DNA from: JACKEQ01 sp041389565 | Lineage (GTDB): Bacteria > Myxococcota_A > UBA796 > GCA-2862545 | Direction: 5' to 3' | Assembly (NCBI GenBank): GCA_041389565.1 | Contig: JAWKRP010000002.1 | Coordinates: 930,001 to 994,000 of the forward strand | Length of the DNA stretch: 64,000 nt | Shown here: in pieces, positions 33,056 through 41,625 of the stretch | How the letters are laid out: each line of letters starts with the position of its first letter | Numbering within the stretch: position 1 is the stretch's first letter | Notes under the pieces: generated by a model | Databases searched by the model: none | The model's input: the letters and a program-made list of their open reading frames with translations, nothing else | Told to the model about the DNA's origin: nothing | Program-made: the position numbers and the translations under genes

Positions 33056-33583
33056 ATGCTGCTGCTGACTCTCGCAACCCTGGCTTCGGAGCCCGTGAAG
33101 TCGCTGTGCGATCAGGCCGCCCTCGATGCGCGCGCAGCGGCGGCGAACGCGGAGTACACGCGGCTGAACATGCTCGACCTGATGCGCTCGGAGCACAAGC
33201 TGTCCGACCGCAGGACGCAGGCGTACGAGGGCGTGGTGCTCGAGGTGGGCCAGCACGTCCGCACCACCGGGAATCCCGGTACGGTGAAGCCGGTCGAGAC
33301 CGGCCACGCGCGCGAGCTCCGGATCGTCGGCAAGACGGGCACGGTGATGTGCTTCACCGACAGCCGGAGCGGCTCGTCGTCGATGCAGCTGGCCGTGGTG
33401 CGCTGGGATCCGGCGGAGTGGGCGGAAGACGCGGTTCCGCTCGATCACATGGAACAGGGCCGGATGTACTCGATGGAAGACCTCGCCGAGCTGTCGCGCA
33501 AGCTCGAGAAGGAGGCCGCGCGGGTGTCGATCGGCGCGTTCGAGTCGACCATCCACCCGTCGTACCTGGTGGCGGCGCCCTGA
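33056..33583 (+). CDS. Small exported protein, unknown
   Basis: A 175-residue protein with CAGGAGG seven bases before ATG. MLLLTLATLASEPVKS looks like a short signal peptide. A charged helical region (ALDARAAAANAEYTRL) follows, then strands with TGTVMCFTDSRSGSSSMQLAVV, resembling SH3-like or conserved hypothetical stress proteins. The C-terminus has a basic helix (ELSRKLEKEAARV). Function unknown. Confidence 0.65.
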   Translation: MLLLTLATLASEPVKSLCDQAALDARAAAANAEYTRLNMLDLMRSEHKLSDRRTQAYEGVVLEVGQHVRTTGNPGTVKPVETGHARELRIVGKTGTVMCFTDSRSGSSSMQLAVVRWDPAEWAEDAVPLDHMEQGRMYSMEDLAELSRKLEKEAARVSIGAFESTIHPSYLVAAP

Positions 33584-33584
33584 C

Positions 33585-34220
33585 CTACTGGAGGGGGAGC
33601 TTCCAGTCGATCGACCGCCAGTGCGTGCGGGCCAGCTCGGCCGCGGCTGCCGCGACCTCGGCCATGCCCTCGTCGTCCGCGGAGCCGTCGAGGGGGACCC
33701 CACACCACTCGCGACGGGCCCGAAGCGCGTCGTCGGCCATGGCCTGCCAGCTCGGGTAGCGAGCCTGGAGCCGCGTACCGATGGCGTAGCAGCGCTGGAA
33801 GGACGCGTCGTTGCTGATCCAGCCCACCGCGACGGCCGACCGGACGAGGAGCATCGCGCGCAGGAGGATCATGGCGTCGTCGCCCTGTTCGAGCAGCTCG
33901 TCGACCTGTGCGTCGAGCTCCTCAGCGGTGCGGATCCCCCAGGAGCCCGCGAGCATGGGCCGGATGATGTCCTCGCCCGCGTATGCATTGTCCCAGCCGC
34001 GCTGCAGGATGAACGTGGCGCCCTGCACCCAGCCGCGGCGGGGGTTGGCCTGGAGATCGGCGGCGGCGAGCACCTCGGGGTCGCGCATCCGCTGGCGCAT
34101 CGAGCGGAAGGCGAAGAACATGCCGACGAGCCCGAGCGCGGCGGTCAGGGCGAAGGTGCCGCCCACTCCGAGGCCCGCCAACAGGCTCTCCAGGCCGAGG
34201 GAGCTCAACAGATCTCTCAC
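33585..34220 (-). CDS. DUF1266-domain membrane-anchored protein
   Basis: A 211-residue protein. Residues 18-41 form an N-terminal TM segment (GGTFALTAALGLVGMFFAF). The rest shows the DUF1266 pattern: GSWGIRTAEELDAQVDELLEQG, a hydrophobic helix with AVAVGWISNDASF, and RYPSWQAMADDALRARREW near the C-terminus. DUF1266 proteins are mostly uncharacterised and occur near secretion or toxin genes in enterobacteria; no such context is seen here. Confidence 0.75.
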   Translation of the reverse strand: MRDLLSSLGLESLLAGLGVGGTFALTAALGLVGMFFAFRSMRQRMRDPEVLAAADLQANPRRGWVQGATFILQRGWDNAYAGEDIIRPMLAGSWGIRTAEELDAQVDELLEQGDDAMILLRAMLLVRSAVAVGWISNDASFQRCYAIGTRLQARYPSWQAMADDALRARREWCGVPLDGSADDEGMAEVAAAAAELARTHWRSIDWKLPLQ

Positions 34221-34317
34221 GTCGTCGTCCTCCAGGTGCGGCAGACACTACCGCACGGACGGGGCCGTCGCCGTGCTGCGTGGAGTCGGTCGAGCGGCGC
34301 CAGTGGCCCGTCCGGCA

Positions 34318-34677
34318 TCAGTCGAGGTCGGACGCCGCCTGTGCCCAGGCCCGACAGGTCGCGATCAGCCAGTCGCGAGCGGGCCGGAAGCTGTCGAGGT
34401 CCGTGAATCGCGCGTGCGCGCGCTGGTCGGTGGCCCACTCGAGCCGGCCGGTGTCGTCGTGGAGCAGGCGCGTCCCGGTCTTCGTGTCGACGGCCTTCGT
34501 GCCGCGATGGAAGACCACACGAACGCTGTCGTCGCGGGGCGGGAAGTTCAGCGTGACGAGGTCGCGGTCGGCGAGGGCGAAGCTCGGGGCCTTCCACTTC
34601 TCGCGCTGCGTCGCTTCGGGGAGCGCCTCTGCGATCGCGGCGCAGATCTCGGACGTGAGGGGGGCGCGGTCTGACAT
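34318..34677 (-). CDS. DUF1801-family protein
   Basis: A 119-residue protein. REKWKAPSFALADRDLVTLNFPP, VRVVFHRGTKAVD, LLHDDTGRLEW and TDQRAHARFTDLDSF match the DUF1801 (YdhG-like, CyaY-related fold) pattern in order and spacing. Function is unknown in the family. It is a single gene, divergent from the acyltransferase-CNB gene. Confidence 0.82.
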   Translation of the reverse strand: MSDRAPLTSEICAAIAEALPEATQREKWKAPSFALADRDLVTLNFPPRDDSVRVVFHRGTKAVDTKTGTRLLHDDTGRLEWATDQRAHARFTDLDSFRPARDWLIATCRAWAQAASDLD

Positions 34678-34742
34678 GGGGTCCTCCGAACCTGCTGACG
34701 TGGCGATATTCTCTCCGCGAGCCTCAGACCTCCGGGAAGCCG

Positions 34743-35873
34743 ATGGATCCGCGTACCGACCCGTTCCAGAGCCGCGGAGCCTGTCACGTCGCCAAGACGG
34801 AAGACGAGCGCGAGGCGATCTACCGGCAGCGCTACGAGATCTACGTGCTGGGCAAGGGACTCCGCGAAGGCCCGGGGGTCGACCATGCGTCCGGGCGCCT
34901 CGTCGAGCCCGACGACGAGGGCGAGAACACCACGCTGTACTACATCGGCACGCCCGACGACGTCGTGGGGAGCCTGAAGGTGCGCAGCTGGCGTGCGGGG
35001 GAGTGTCCAGACAGCATTCGCAGGACGTATCGGTGCGACCGGCTCGAGGGCCTCGACGCGATGCCGGGGTTCGACATGACCGCGCTGATGATCCGCGAGC
35101 GGTCCCGCGGCGGGCAGCGCTTCCTCACCCTCACGATCGGCGCGATCAGCGACACGCTGGTTCGGTCTGGGGCGGGCTACCTGCTGGCGGACTGCGCACC
35201 GGGGCTCCTGCGGCTCTACCGGCGCATGGGGCTCCGGCCGTACGGGGCTCCGCCGGTGCTGAGCGATCGTGGCATCCTCCTGCCGCTGGTCGCGCTCACC
35301 TGCGACCTCGGGCACCTCCGCAGCGTGTCCAGCCCGCTCCTCCCGGTCGCCCAGGCCGCCATCGACGCTGGCGCGGTGCAGCCGGTCCCGGTCGACCATC
35401 TCGTCGCCCAGATCGACGGTGCGAAGGGGGTCGAGGTCGATCCGGCATCCATCCTCGCCGAGGTCGACCGGCTCCTCGGGGAGTCCGCCGACACCTTCTT
35501 CCACAGGCTTCCAGAAGCGACTCGGAAGCTGTTGTTCGACGAAGGCATGGTGGTGGATGCCGATGCTGGCACGACGATCGTGGCCCAGGGAATCGTCGAT
35601 CGCGACATCTACGTGGTGCTCGAAGGTCTCGTCGAGGTGCGGCAGGGGGAGCGCCTGCTCGCCACCCTCGGCCCCGGGGATCTCTTCGGCGAGATTGCCT
35701 TCTTCCACGATGCGGGCGCGCGGACGGCCTCGGTGAACGCGGCCTCCGACGTCCGGATCTTCATCCTCCGGCATCAGTTCCTGAGCCGGCTCAAGCTCCG
35801 CGACCCCGTGCAGGCCTGTGAGGTGTTGTGGGCGCTCGGGTCCCTGCTCGCGGCTCGCGCGGCGCGTTCGTGA
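34743..35873 (+). CDS. N-acyltransferase (FeeM/autoinducer-synthase-like GNAT) fused to a cyclic-nucleotide-binding domain
   Basis: A 376-residue fusion. Residues about 15-190 resemble FeeM-type N-acyl amino acid synthases or acyl-homoserine lactone synthases: AKTEDEREAIYRQRYEIYVLGKG, then VGSLKVRSWRAGE, and a conserved TALMIRERSRGGQRF. Residues about 255-365 are a CNB domain (VVDADAGTTIVAQGIVDRD, LATLGPGDLFGEIAFFHDAGARTASV), where GEIAFF is the phosphate-binding cassette with RTA Arg. Binding of cAMP or a related nucleotide probably controls acyl transfer to a lipid-like or amino acid acceptor; that coupling is inference. Confidence 0.78.
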   Translation: MDPRTDPFQSRGACHVAKTEDEREAIYRQRYEIYVLGKGLREGPGVDHASGRLVEPDDEGENTTLYYIGTPDDVVGSLKVRSWRAGECPDSIRRTYRCDRLEGLDAMPGFDMTALMIRERSRGGQRFLTLTIGAISDTLVRSGAGYLLADCAPGLLRLYRRMGLRPYGAPPVLSDRGILLPLVALTCDLGHLRSVSSPLLPVAQAAIDAGAVQPVPVDHLVAQIDGAKGVEVDPASILAEVDRLLGESADTFFHRLPEATRKLLFDEGMVVDADAGTTIVAQGIVDRDIYVVLEGLVEVRQGERLLATLGPGDLFGEIAFFHDAGARTASVNAASDVRIFILRHQFLSRLKLRDPVQACEVLWALGSLLAARAARS

Positions 35874-35885
35874 CGGTCGCGCGAG

Positions 35886-36578
35886 CTACTCGGCGGGCTG
35901 GTAGATCGCGGTGAGCTCGTAGTCGGTGCCCTTCTCGTCCTCGGTGAGCTCCCAGCTCTCGGCGAGGCGGACCGTGGGCTTCATCAGGGCCTCGGGGCAC
36001 TCCGCCACCTCAGCTCGATCGAGGAATCCCTGGCGCACGCGGAACCGGACAGTGCACTCGGCTCGCTGGTCGACGCGCTTCCAGACCTTGCTCGGCACAG
36101 GGTGCGTCTCGAGGATGCGGCAGTGGGTCGGGTCGTTCGTCGCGAGCCCGTCGACCGTGCCGTCGGGATGGGCGGTCGCCCGGATGATGCAGGATTCCCC
36201 TTCGGATCGACGGGGCTCGATCACCGCGTGCTCGCCGGCGGTCTGCTTGCGCTGCGCGTAGTGTTGGTCGAACCGGACATCCGCGATCGTGTACCCGCGG
36301 ATGGGCGCACCGTCGCGCAAGGGCGGCTCGTACCGCCACTGCCGCACCCAGTTGCCCGCTTCGTGCGCGAATCCGGGCCCGCAGCCGGTCACGTCGGTGG
36401 TGCTGACCTTTCCGGACGTCTCGACCACGGCGCGAACGCGGCAGAGCGTGGGACCGCTCGTGTCGGAAGGCCAGAAGGGCCCGCCCGCGTTGTCCTTCAG
36501 GGTGAGCTCGTCGCTCTCGAGCCTCGGCAGGTCGTCGGGAATCGGGGCTGCGAAGGCCAGGCTTGCGAGGACGAACAT
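35886..36578 (-). CDS. Exported protein with two TonB-C-like domains
   Basis: A 230-residue protein with signal peptide MFVLASLAFAAP; this ATG is chosen over a longer frame whose start lacks a signal. Two strand-helix units are visible, each with Cys and a G-x-(V/L) turn: CRVRAVVETSGKVSTTDVTG with WVRQWRYEPP, and CTVRFRVRQGFLDRAEVAEC. They resemble TonB C-terminal or AgmX-like periplasmic domains without the TM anchor. Function unknown. Confidence 0.68.
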   Translation of the reverse strand: MFVLASLAFAAPIPDDLPRLESDELTLKDNAGGPFWPSDTSGPTLCRVRAVVETSGKVSTTDVTGCGPGFAHEAGNWVRQWRYEPPLRDGAPIRGYTIADVRFDQHYAQRKQTAGEHAVIEPRRSEGESCIIRATAHPDGTVDGLATNDPTHCRILETHPVPSKVWKRVDQRAECTVRFRVRQGFLDRAEVAECPEALMKPTVRLAESWELTEDEKGTDYELTAIYQPAE

Positions 36579-36711
36579 CGGGAGGCCTCCGCCGACAGGG
36601 TAGTCGATGCCGGACGGGAAGGGGACCGCGAAGGGCCCAAACCGAGCCGGGGCCACGTGCTATCGTGCCGCCATCTGGAGCTTCGATGAGGGCTGCGGGC
36701 CTGGGCGACCC

Positions 36712-37500
36712 ATGATTCTCTTGATCCTCGGCTGCGGGGAGCCCGATCCGCCCGCATCCGCAGCGGACGAACCCCCGGTGGTCCCGGCTCCGGAGCCCGT
36801 CCCGAGACCGCCGCCGCTCCCGGAGGCAGCGCTTGCGAAGCTGCGCGGGTGGGACGCCACCCGGCGGGTCACGGGCTTCGCGGACATCGGTGCGATGCAG
36901 CAGCACCCCGCCAGAGTGCTGGAGGTGCACGGCACGGTGGACGGGGAGGACGTGCCGCTGTCGTGCGCGTGGGCGAACGTGTCGTCCGATCAGGGCACGA
37001 CCGACCCGAAGGTGTTCGACGGTGCGGGCGACGGGCGGGTGCCCGTGCAGGTTCTGGGGAGCCTATCGGTTGAGGCCGCGGACGCGCCGAAGCTGTTCGC
37101 GTGCGTCGTGGAGTCCGTCGAGAAGCGTCGCAGCAAGCCCACCCGGGACGACACGAACGTGCCGGGCCCCGAGAACGCTCCGGTGCCCTGGGCCGATGTG
37201 GGGCCGGGCCTGCTGGAGCTGCTCGGACACCCATGGACCCTCGAGGGCCGGGTGAACGGGTGGTCGTCGAGCAGTTCGGACGGTGACGTGCTGGCGTCGA
37301 GCATCTCGATCCGCACGCTGGACTGGGAGATCTTCGGCGCCTGCGAGCTCGATGCCGTGCCGACCGAAGCCGAGCAGGCAGTGCTCGAGGCCCGCCCGCT
37401 GGTGACGTTCAGCGGCCCGCTCGTGCAGCCCGAGCACGGCGGTCTGCCTCGGTTCTCACCGTGCACGTTCGATCTGGGGTCCCGCAGGGACGCCCCGTGA
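36712..37500 (+). CDS. Lipoprotein, unknown
   Basis: A 262-residue lipoprotein with a very short signal (MILLILGC). A Pro-rich linker (EPVPRPPPLPEAAL) leads to a strand-rich region with LEVHGTVDGEDVPLSCAW, PVQVLGSLSVEAADAPKLFACVV and LEARPLVTFSGPLVQ. There are five Cys. I see no known domain. It follows the divergent TonB-C-like gene; the two starts are 133 bases apart. Confidence 0.65.
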   Translation: MILLILGCGEPDPPASAADEPPVVPAPEPVPRPPPLPEAALAKLRGWDATRRVTGFADIGAMQQHPARVLEVHGTVDGEDVPLSCAWANVSSDQGTTDPKVFDGAGDGRVPVQVLGSLSVEAADAPKLFACVVESVEKRRSKPTRDDTNVPGPENAPVPWADVGPGLLELLGHPWTLEGRVNGWSSSSSDGDVLASSISIRTLDWEIFGACELDAVPTEAEQAVLEARPLVTFSGPLVQPEHGGLPRFSPCTFDLGSRRDAP

Positions 37501-37524
37501 GTCGGCTCGACCCCCTCCGTGATG

Positions 37525-38418
37525 CTACTCGTCCATTTCCGCGTACCAGGCGCTCGGCGGGTCGCCCTTCGCGGCTCCCGGCACGCCCAGCACGGCTTCC
37601 AGGGTCGGCCGGCTCTCCATCGGCTCGTACACGGTGAGCTCGACCGTGTGGGTGGCGTCCGTGTTCTTCAGCCCCGCGAGGAACTGCACGCCGGGCTCAC
37701 CCATCTGCTCGCCGTACACCTGCAGGGTGACGATCCGGGCGTCCTTGCGTCCGGTGCAGGTGGCCTCCCAGTCGTCCTTCCAGCACCGGACCAGGGTGTA
37801 GCCGCCGCCTTCGAGCCGGTCTGCGATGGCGGTGAGGTCGGGCGCCATCACCTCCGTCCCCGCGATTCCGAGCGCTTCTCCGACCTCGCGGTGGGGCGGC
37901 TCCCGGAGCACGGTGACGAACAACCGCTGCTTCGTCCCGACCGCGACAGCGCTCGTGTACACGTCCCGCGTCCAGCCGTGCATGGGTTGCCCGAGGGTCG
38001 TCATCAGCGCCACGCGCACGTCGTCTCCGTTCGGGAACACGGCACGCGCGGAGATCTCGCGCTCCCCGGCCATTCCGGCAGAGCCCGCCGACCTCACGGT
38101 GCCCCCGAGCCGCTCGAGCCTGCGGACCAGCTCGCGCTCGTCGAACGTGTCGACCTTCGACGAGGAGAGCTCGGCCATCGGGGGCACGGTGCCCTTCAGC
38201 TCGAGCAGCTCGCTGTCCCGGCCGGAGGGCGCGACCGGAGCGACGGTGGGCTCCTTGTGGAAGTTCTCGGCGGTCAGAACGACGGTCTTCGCGCCTTCGG
38301 GGGCGGGGGCCCCCACACCGGTCGCCTCGATGGACGGGGGCGGGGCCTCCGAGCAGGCGACGGAGGCCGCGATGCAGGCGACGGGGACCAGGATGTGTCG
38401 TACGGACGATCGGAGCAG
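37525..38418 (-). CDS. Lipoprotein, unknown, probable CTG start
   Basis: A 297-residue protein. The signal LRSSVRHILVPVACIAASVAC is a typical lipoprotein leader, but it has no ATG, GTG or TTG at its start; a CTG at 38418 lies six bases after GGAGG and is the best start. A longer frame starting inside the selenocysteine tRNA is unlikely. The mature part is mixed strand/helix (ERELVRRLERLGGTV, LFVTVLREPPHREVGEALGI, YTLVRCWKDDWEATCTG). Function unknown. Confidence 0.65.
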   Translation of the reverse strand: MLRSSVRHILVPVACIAASVACSEAPPPSIEATGVGAPAPEGAKTVVLTAENFHKEPTVAPVAPSGRDSELLELKGTVPPMAELSSSKVDTFDERELVRRLERLGGTVRSAGSAGMAGEREISARAVFPNGDDVRVALMTTLGQPMHGWTRDVYTSAVAVGTKQRLFVTVLREPPHREVGEALGIAGTEVMAPDLTAIADRLEGGGYTLVRCWKDDWEATCTGRKDARIVTLQVYGEQMGEPGVQFLAGLKNTDATHTVELTVYEPMESRPTLEAVLGVPGAAKGDPPSAWYAEMDE

Positions 38419-38536
38419 GGGACACCTCCACCGCCTCGAACCGGCGAGACGGGCGAACGGCGGAACCGTAGCAGAGTCCGGGAGGACCCACAGCGCACCG
38501 CCCGACCTCCGTTGGGCGACCGGAGGGTGCCGAGAA

Positions 38537-38643
38537 TGGCGGCGGACTATGGGAATCGAACCCACCGGACGCTACCTCTCGGCAAGTCCCATCGGTTTTG
38601 AAGACCGGGGCCAGCACCAGCTCGGCAAAGCCCGCCGTCCGCC
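38537..38643 (-). tRNA. selC: Selenocysteine tRNA (anticodon TCA)
   Basis: The - strand reads a tRNA with a 7-bp acceptor stem GGCGGAC/GTCCGCC (38643-38637 with 38547-38541), discriminator G and encoded CCA ending at 38537. The anticodon loop CTTCAAA is identical to that of E. coli SelC, with anticodon TCA at 38599-38601. A long variable arm and the T-loop TTCGATT flanked by TGGG/CCCA are also present. At about 104 bases without CCA, it fits tRNA-Sec. It reads UGA as selenocysteine with SelB, so the organism probably makes selenoproteins. Confidence 0.88.
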
Positions 38644-38705
38644 CCCTAACTGCAATCGCCGCCCCGCACCTTCGAATGCCGGCCGCCCGCGAGCGTACGG
38701 GCCGC

Positions 38706-39083
38706 ATGCTCCTGCTCCTCGCCACCGCGCTCGCGACCGCCCACACCGAGTGCCGCCTGTCCTCCGCGAACCGACGCTCCTCCGAAGCCTTCCCCGCCAG
38801 CTCCGAGGTCCGGTTCGCCTGCATCCACAGCTCCTCCGCGCCCGGCGGCCCGGTCTCGCGCACCTACGAGTGGCTCGAGGACGGGCTCGTGCTCGTGTCG
38901 GACACCGGAGCGGAGGTCGAGCTCGCTCCCGTGACGCGCTTGCTGCGCAAGCCGCGCTACCGGGTCCCCGCGCTCGAGCCCGGCCGGTGGACCGTCTGGT
39001 GGCTGCGGACCGACGCTTCCGGGAAGCCCGTCCGCGCTACCCACGACTCCGCCTCCTTCTGGGTGGACGCGCCCCCGCAGTGA
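38706..39083 (+). CDS. Small exported protein
   Basis: A 125-residue protein with signal MLLLLATALATAHT; this ATG is chosen because the frame upstream runs through the tRNA. Two Cys (ECRLSS, FACIHSS) bracket a beta-sandwich-like stretch (SRTYEWLEDGLVLVSDTG, RWTVWWLRTDASGKPV). Resembles a small fibronectin- or Ig-like periplasmic domain, but no family is recognised. Confidence 0.6.
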   Translation: MLLLLATALATAHTECRLSSANRRSSEAFPASSEVRFACIHSSSAPGGPVSRTYEWLEDGLVLVSDTGAEVELAPVTRLLRKPRYRVPALEPGRWTVWWLRTDASGKPVRATHDSASFWVDAPPQ

Positions 39084-39121
39084 CGACGACACGCGCCCGC
39101 CAACTGCGGTAGGTTCCCTGC

Positions 39122-40087
39122 ATGGGTCGTGCATCCCTCGAGCTCGTTCGCGACGGTCTGGTGGTCCGGGTGATCCCCGTGGGGGCCGATCCCGTGCATC
39201 TGGGCCGCGACATCACCAATGGCGTCGTCCTGCTCGACGACGACGTGTCCGGGCACCATGCCGTGGTCGCGCCGGTGTCCGGGGGCCTCGAGGTGCGCGA
39301 TCTGCGCTCCACCAACGGTACGTTCGTGAACGGCGAGCGGGTCGACGGGCAGGTCGGCGTGAGCGACGGAGACGCCCTGCGACTCGGCGACTCCGTGCAG
39401 TTCCGCATCCGGATCGAGGCCGACTCCGTCCAGGCCACGCTCACCCTCGAAGACGAGACCTCCGGAACCGCGTACATCATCGACGACGAGCGCTTCACCA
39501 TCGGGAGCGGCGAGAAGTGCAACATCCGCCTGCCCGACGGGCCCCCGCGCGGCGCGATGCTCACGGTGCACGCCGACGGAGACGTGTGGCTCGGCCTCGG
39601 CGAAGAAGAGCGCGCGCTGGCGCCCGGCGAAGACTTCCTGGTGGCCGGGCATCGCTTCCGGCTCGTCCCCGTCGCGACGAAAGCGCCCTCCACCCTGTGG
39701 GGGTGCCGCGAGGCGAAGTACGGCTACCTGCTCCAGGTCGGCACCGAGGGGTCCACCGGCGTGTACGCCGTGCTGCGCGACACCCGCACCGGCCGCGAGC
39801 ACAGCCTCAAGTCCGAGAACCGCGCCACGCTCCTGTACGTCCTCGCCCGCAAGCTCCAGCAAGACCGCGAGGCTGGGCTCCCGTCCACCGAAGCCGGCTG
39901 GCACCACGACGAAGACGTGCTCGTCGCGGTGTGGGGCCGCGCAGGGCTGCGCCAGGCCGGCAGCAACTACTCCGTCCTGCTGCACCGCATCCGGAAGGAG
40001 CTCGAAGACGCCGGCTTCGATCCCTGGTTCATCGAGAAGCGGCGGGGAGCCGTCCGGCTGCGCCTGCCCCGGATCGACGTGAAGTAG
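39122..40087 (+). CDS. FHA-domain protein with C-terminal winged helix
   Basis: A 321-residue protein. Residues about 25-90 are a clear FHA domain: HLGRDITN, DDDVSGHHAVV and LRSTNGTFVNGE, containing the Arg, Ser and Asn that contact phosphothreonine. Residues about 115-185 look like a second, degenerate FHA (FTIGSGEKCNIRLPDG). The last 100 residues resemble an OmpR-type winged helix (DEDVLVAVWGRAGLRQAG, NYSVLLHRIRKELEDAGFD, RRGAVRLRL). It may link Ser/Thr kinase signals to transcription. A TAGGTT hexamer lies six bases before ATG. Confidence 0.85.
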   Translation: MGRASLELVRDGLVVRVIPVGADPVHLGRDITNGVVLLDDDVSGHHAVVAPVSGGLEVRDLRSTNGTFVNGERVDGQVGVSDGDALRLGDSVQFRIRIEADSVQATLTLEDETSGTAYIIDDERFTIGSGEKCNIRLPDGPPRGAMLTVHADGDVWLGLGEEERALAPGEDFLVAGHRFRLVPVATKAPSTLWGCREAKYGYLLQVGTEGSTGVYAVLRDTRTGREHSLKSENRATLLYVLARKLQQDREAGLPSTEAGWHHDEDVLVAVWGRAGLRQAGSNYSVLLHRIRKELEDAGFDPWFIEKRRGAVRLRLPRIDVK

Positions 40088-40774
40088 TCAGGTGCCGGGC
40101 GCCCACCGCAGGCTCTGGCCCGCCGGCAGGCCCCGCTCGCGCCGCAGGTACCCGAGGAACGGGTTCGTCTGGAGCTCGCGGCCGAGGGTCGTGACCGGGC
40201 CGTGCCCCGAGTGCACCCGCAGGTGCCCGGGGAGTGCCAGCAGGCGGCGCAGGCTCTCCACGGCCAGCGCGGGGTCGGACAGGGGGAAGTCCGTGCGACC
40301 GATGCTCCCGGCGAACAGCGTGTCGCCGACGAGGATGTCCTCGTCCGTGAAGTAGCAGCACTGGCCGGGCGTGTGGCCGGGGGTGGACAGCACGCGCAGG
40401 GTCGTCTCGCCGAGCTGCACGGAGGCGCCGTCGTCGAGCCAGTGGTCGATGCGCCCGCACGGACGGTCGAGGCTCGGCATCCCGAACATCCGGCCCTGCA
40501 TCGGCAGCGTGTCGAACAGCGGCTTCTCGGCGCGCGGCAGGTACGTGGGCACGTCCCACTCGGCCTGCAGCATCGTGAGCGCGCCCGCGTGATCGAGGTG
40601 ACCGTGCGTGAGCAGGATCATCCGGATGTCCGGGGCAGGGGAGAGCGACTTCAGGTGCCGCACGAGCTCGTCGGTCTCGCCCGTGTCGATGATCGCGGAC
40701 GCCCCCGTGGCCTCGTCGGTCACGAGGAACGTGTTGACCTGGAAGTTGCCGACCGTGAAGGTCTGGATCCTCAT
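40088..40774 (-). CDS. MBL-fold metallo-hydrolase (glyoxalase II-like)
   Basis: A 228-residue hydrolase with the metal motif LLTHGHLDHAG (HxHxDH), a third His in LSTPGHTPGQ, GDTLFAGSIGRTDF and a final VHSGHGP. These are the motifs of hydroxyacylglutathione hydrolase-like MBL proteins that hydrolyse thioesters. It is the last gene of the - strand run and overlaps the preceding gene by four bases (ATGA), and its stop abuts that of the FHA gene. Given the box genes in the run, a thioester substrate is possible. Confidence 0.88.
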   Translation of the reverse strand: MRIQTFTVGNFQVNTFLVTDEATGASAIIDTGETDELVRHLKSLSPAPDIRMILLTHGHLDHAGALTMLQAEWDVPTYLPRAEKPLFDTLPMQGRMFGMPSLDRPCGRIDHWLDDGASVQLGETTLRVLSTPGHTPGQCCYFTDEDILVGDTLFAGSIGRTDFPLSDPALAVESLRRLLALPGHLRVHSGHGPVTTLGRELQTNPFLGYLRRERGLPAGQSLRWAPGT

Positions 40775-41625
40775 GACTCCCGCCTCGTCTGGGACTGCCG
40801 GACCGCCGCGAGTCGCTGGCGCTCGGCCTCGGTGTGGGCACGCTGGGCTTCGTCGTCGCTCCAGCGCTCGTTGCGTGCGCCGAGGTACGTCGCCATCCAC
40901 AGCTGGTCGTCGGCGGGATGGCCGCCGATGGGCACGTACTTCGGGCCGTCGGTGGTCTCGAGCAGCAGCTCGATGCCCGGATCGCCCGGCGTCGTCTCGT
41001 ACAGGTCGACGCGGAGGAGATCGTTCCAGTCGACCACGAGCTCCGCATCGTCTCCGCGCCGCGCTTCGATCCCGGCGGAGCTGACCTTCAGCGCCGTGCG
41101 GCTGCCGTGCACGCCCTTCAGCGAGAAGGTGACGGCATCCATCGAAGAGCGCGCCTGGAACGAGAACGGTGCGGCACTGTCGGCTCCAGCGGACGTGGGG
41201 TCGGCGACCTCGCCTCCGTTCGCGTGCGCCTGGGCCTCCTCGTTCTCCAGCGTCGCTCCGCTGGCCTCCAGCATCACGGCGCGCGCGTGCTTCAGGTCCA
41301 TCCAGTACGCCCCGAGCCCCATCAGCCACGAGATGCCGAACAGGAACATCCCGTGCACGAGGGTGAACAACAGCACGAACACCGACATCGGGTACGACAC
41401 CTCGATGAGCGTGCCTCCGTTCGCTTCGGTGAGCGTGCCCTTCAGGCTCGGACGCCAGCTGTTCCGGCCGCTCTTCTGGAACGTGCAGTGGAAGTGGTCG
41501 TCTTCGACCATGCCGAGGAGGTTCGGGTGCTCGGACAGCCGCATCGACACCACGCGCGGCGGCGCGGGCACCCAGAGGTAGTGCGACCGACCCGCGAGGG
41601 CTTCGAACACGCTCGGGTAGCCCAT
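40771..41625 (-). CDS. Membrane protein of a conserved uncharacterised family
   Basis: A 284-residue protein. Its N-terminus has EDDHFHCTFQKSGRNSWRPSLKGTLTEANGGTL, resembling a conserved family in which RNSF-P-x-x-x-G and GT motifs precede two TM helices; here the helices are VFVLLFTLVHGMFLFGISWLMG. The C-terminal half is cytoplasmic and strand-rich (ELVVDWNDLLRVDLYETTPG, KYVPIGGHPADDQLW). The start overlaps the stop of the MopE-type gene by one base (TGATG). Role unknown. Confidence 0.68.
   Translation of the reverse strand: MGYPSVFEALAGRSHYLWVPAPPRVVSMRLSEHPNLLGMVEDDHFHCTFQKSGRNSWRPSLKGTLTEANGGTLIEVSYPMSVFVLLFTLVHGMFLFGISWLMGLGAYWMDLKHARAVMLEASGATLENEEAQAHANGGEVADPTSAGADSAAPFSFQARSSMDAVTFSLKGVHGSRTALKVSSAGIEARRGDDAELVVDWNDLLRVDLYETTPGDPGIELLLETTDGPKYVPIGGHPADDQLWMATYLGARNERWSDDEAQRAHTEAERQRLAAVRQSQTRRES

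Noticed and set aside
37525..38565. Longer version of the lipoprotein gene starting in the tRNA
   Set aside because: Its ATG lies inside the selenocysteine tRNA and the extension has no signal-like feature; the CTG with GGAGG is better.
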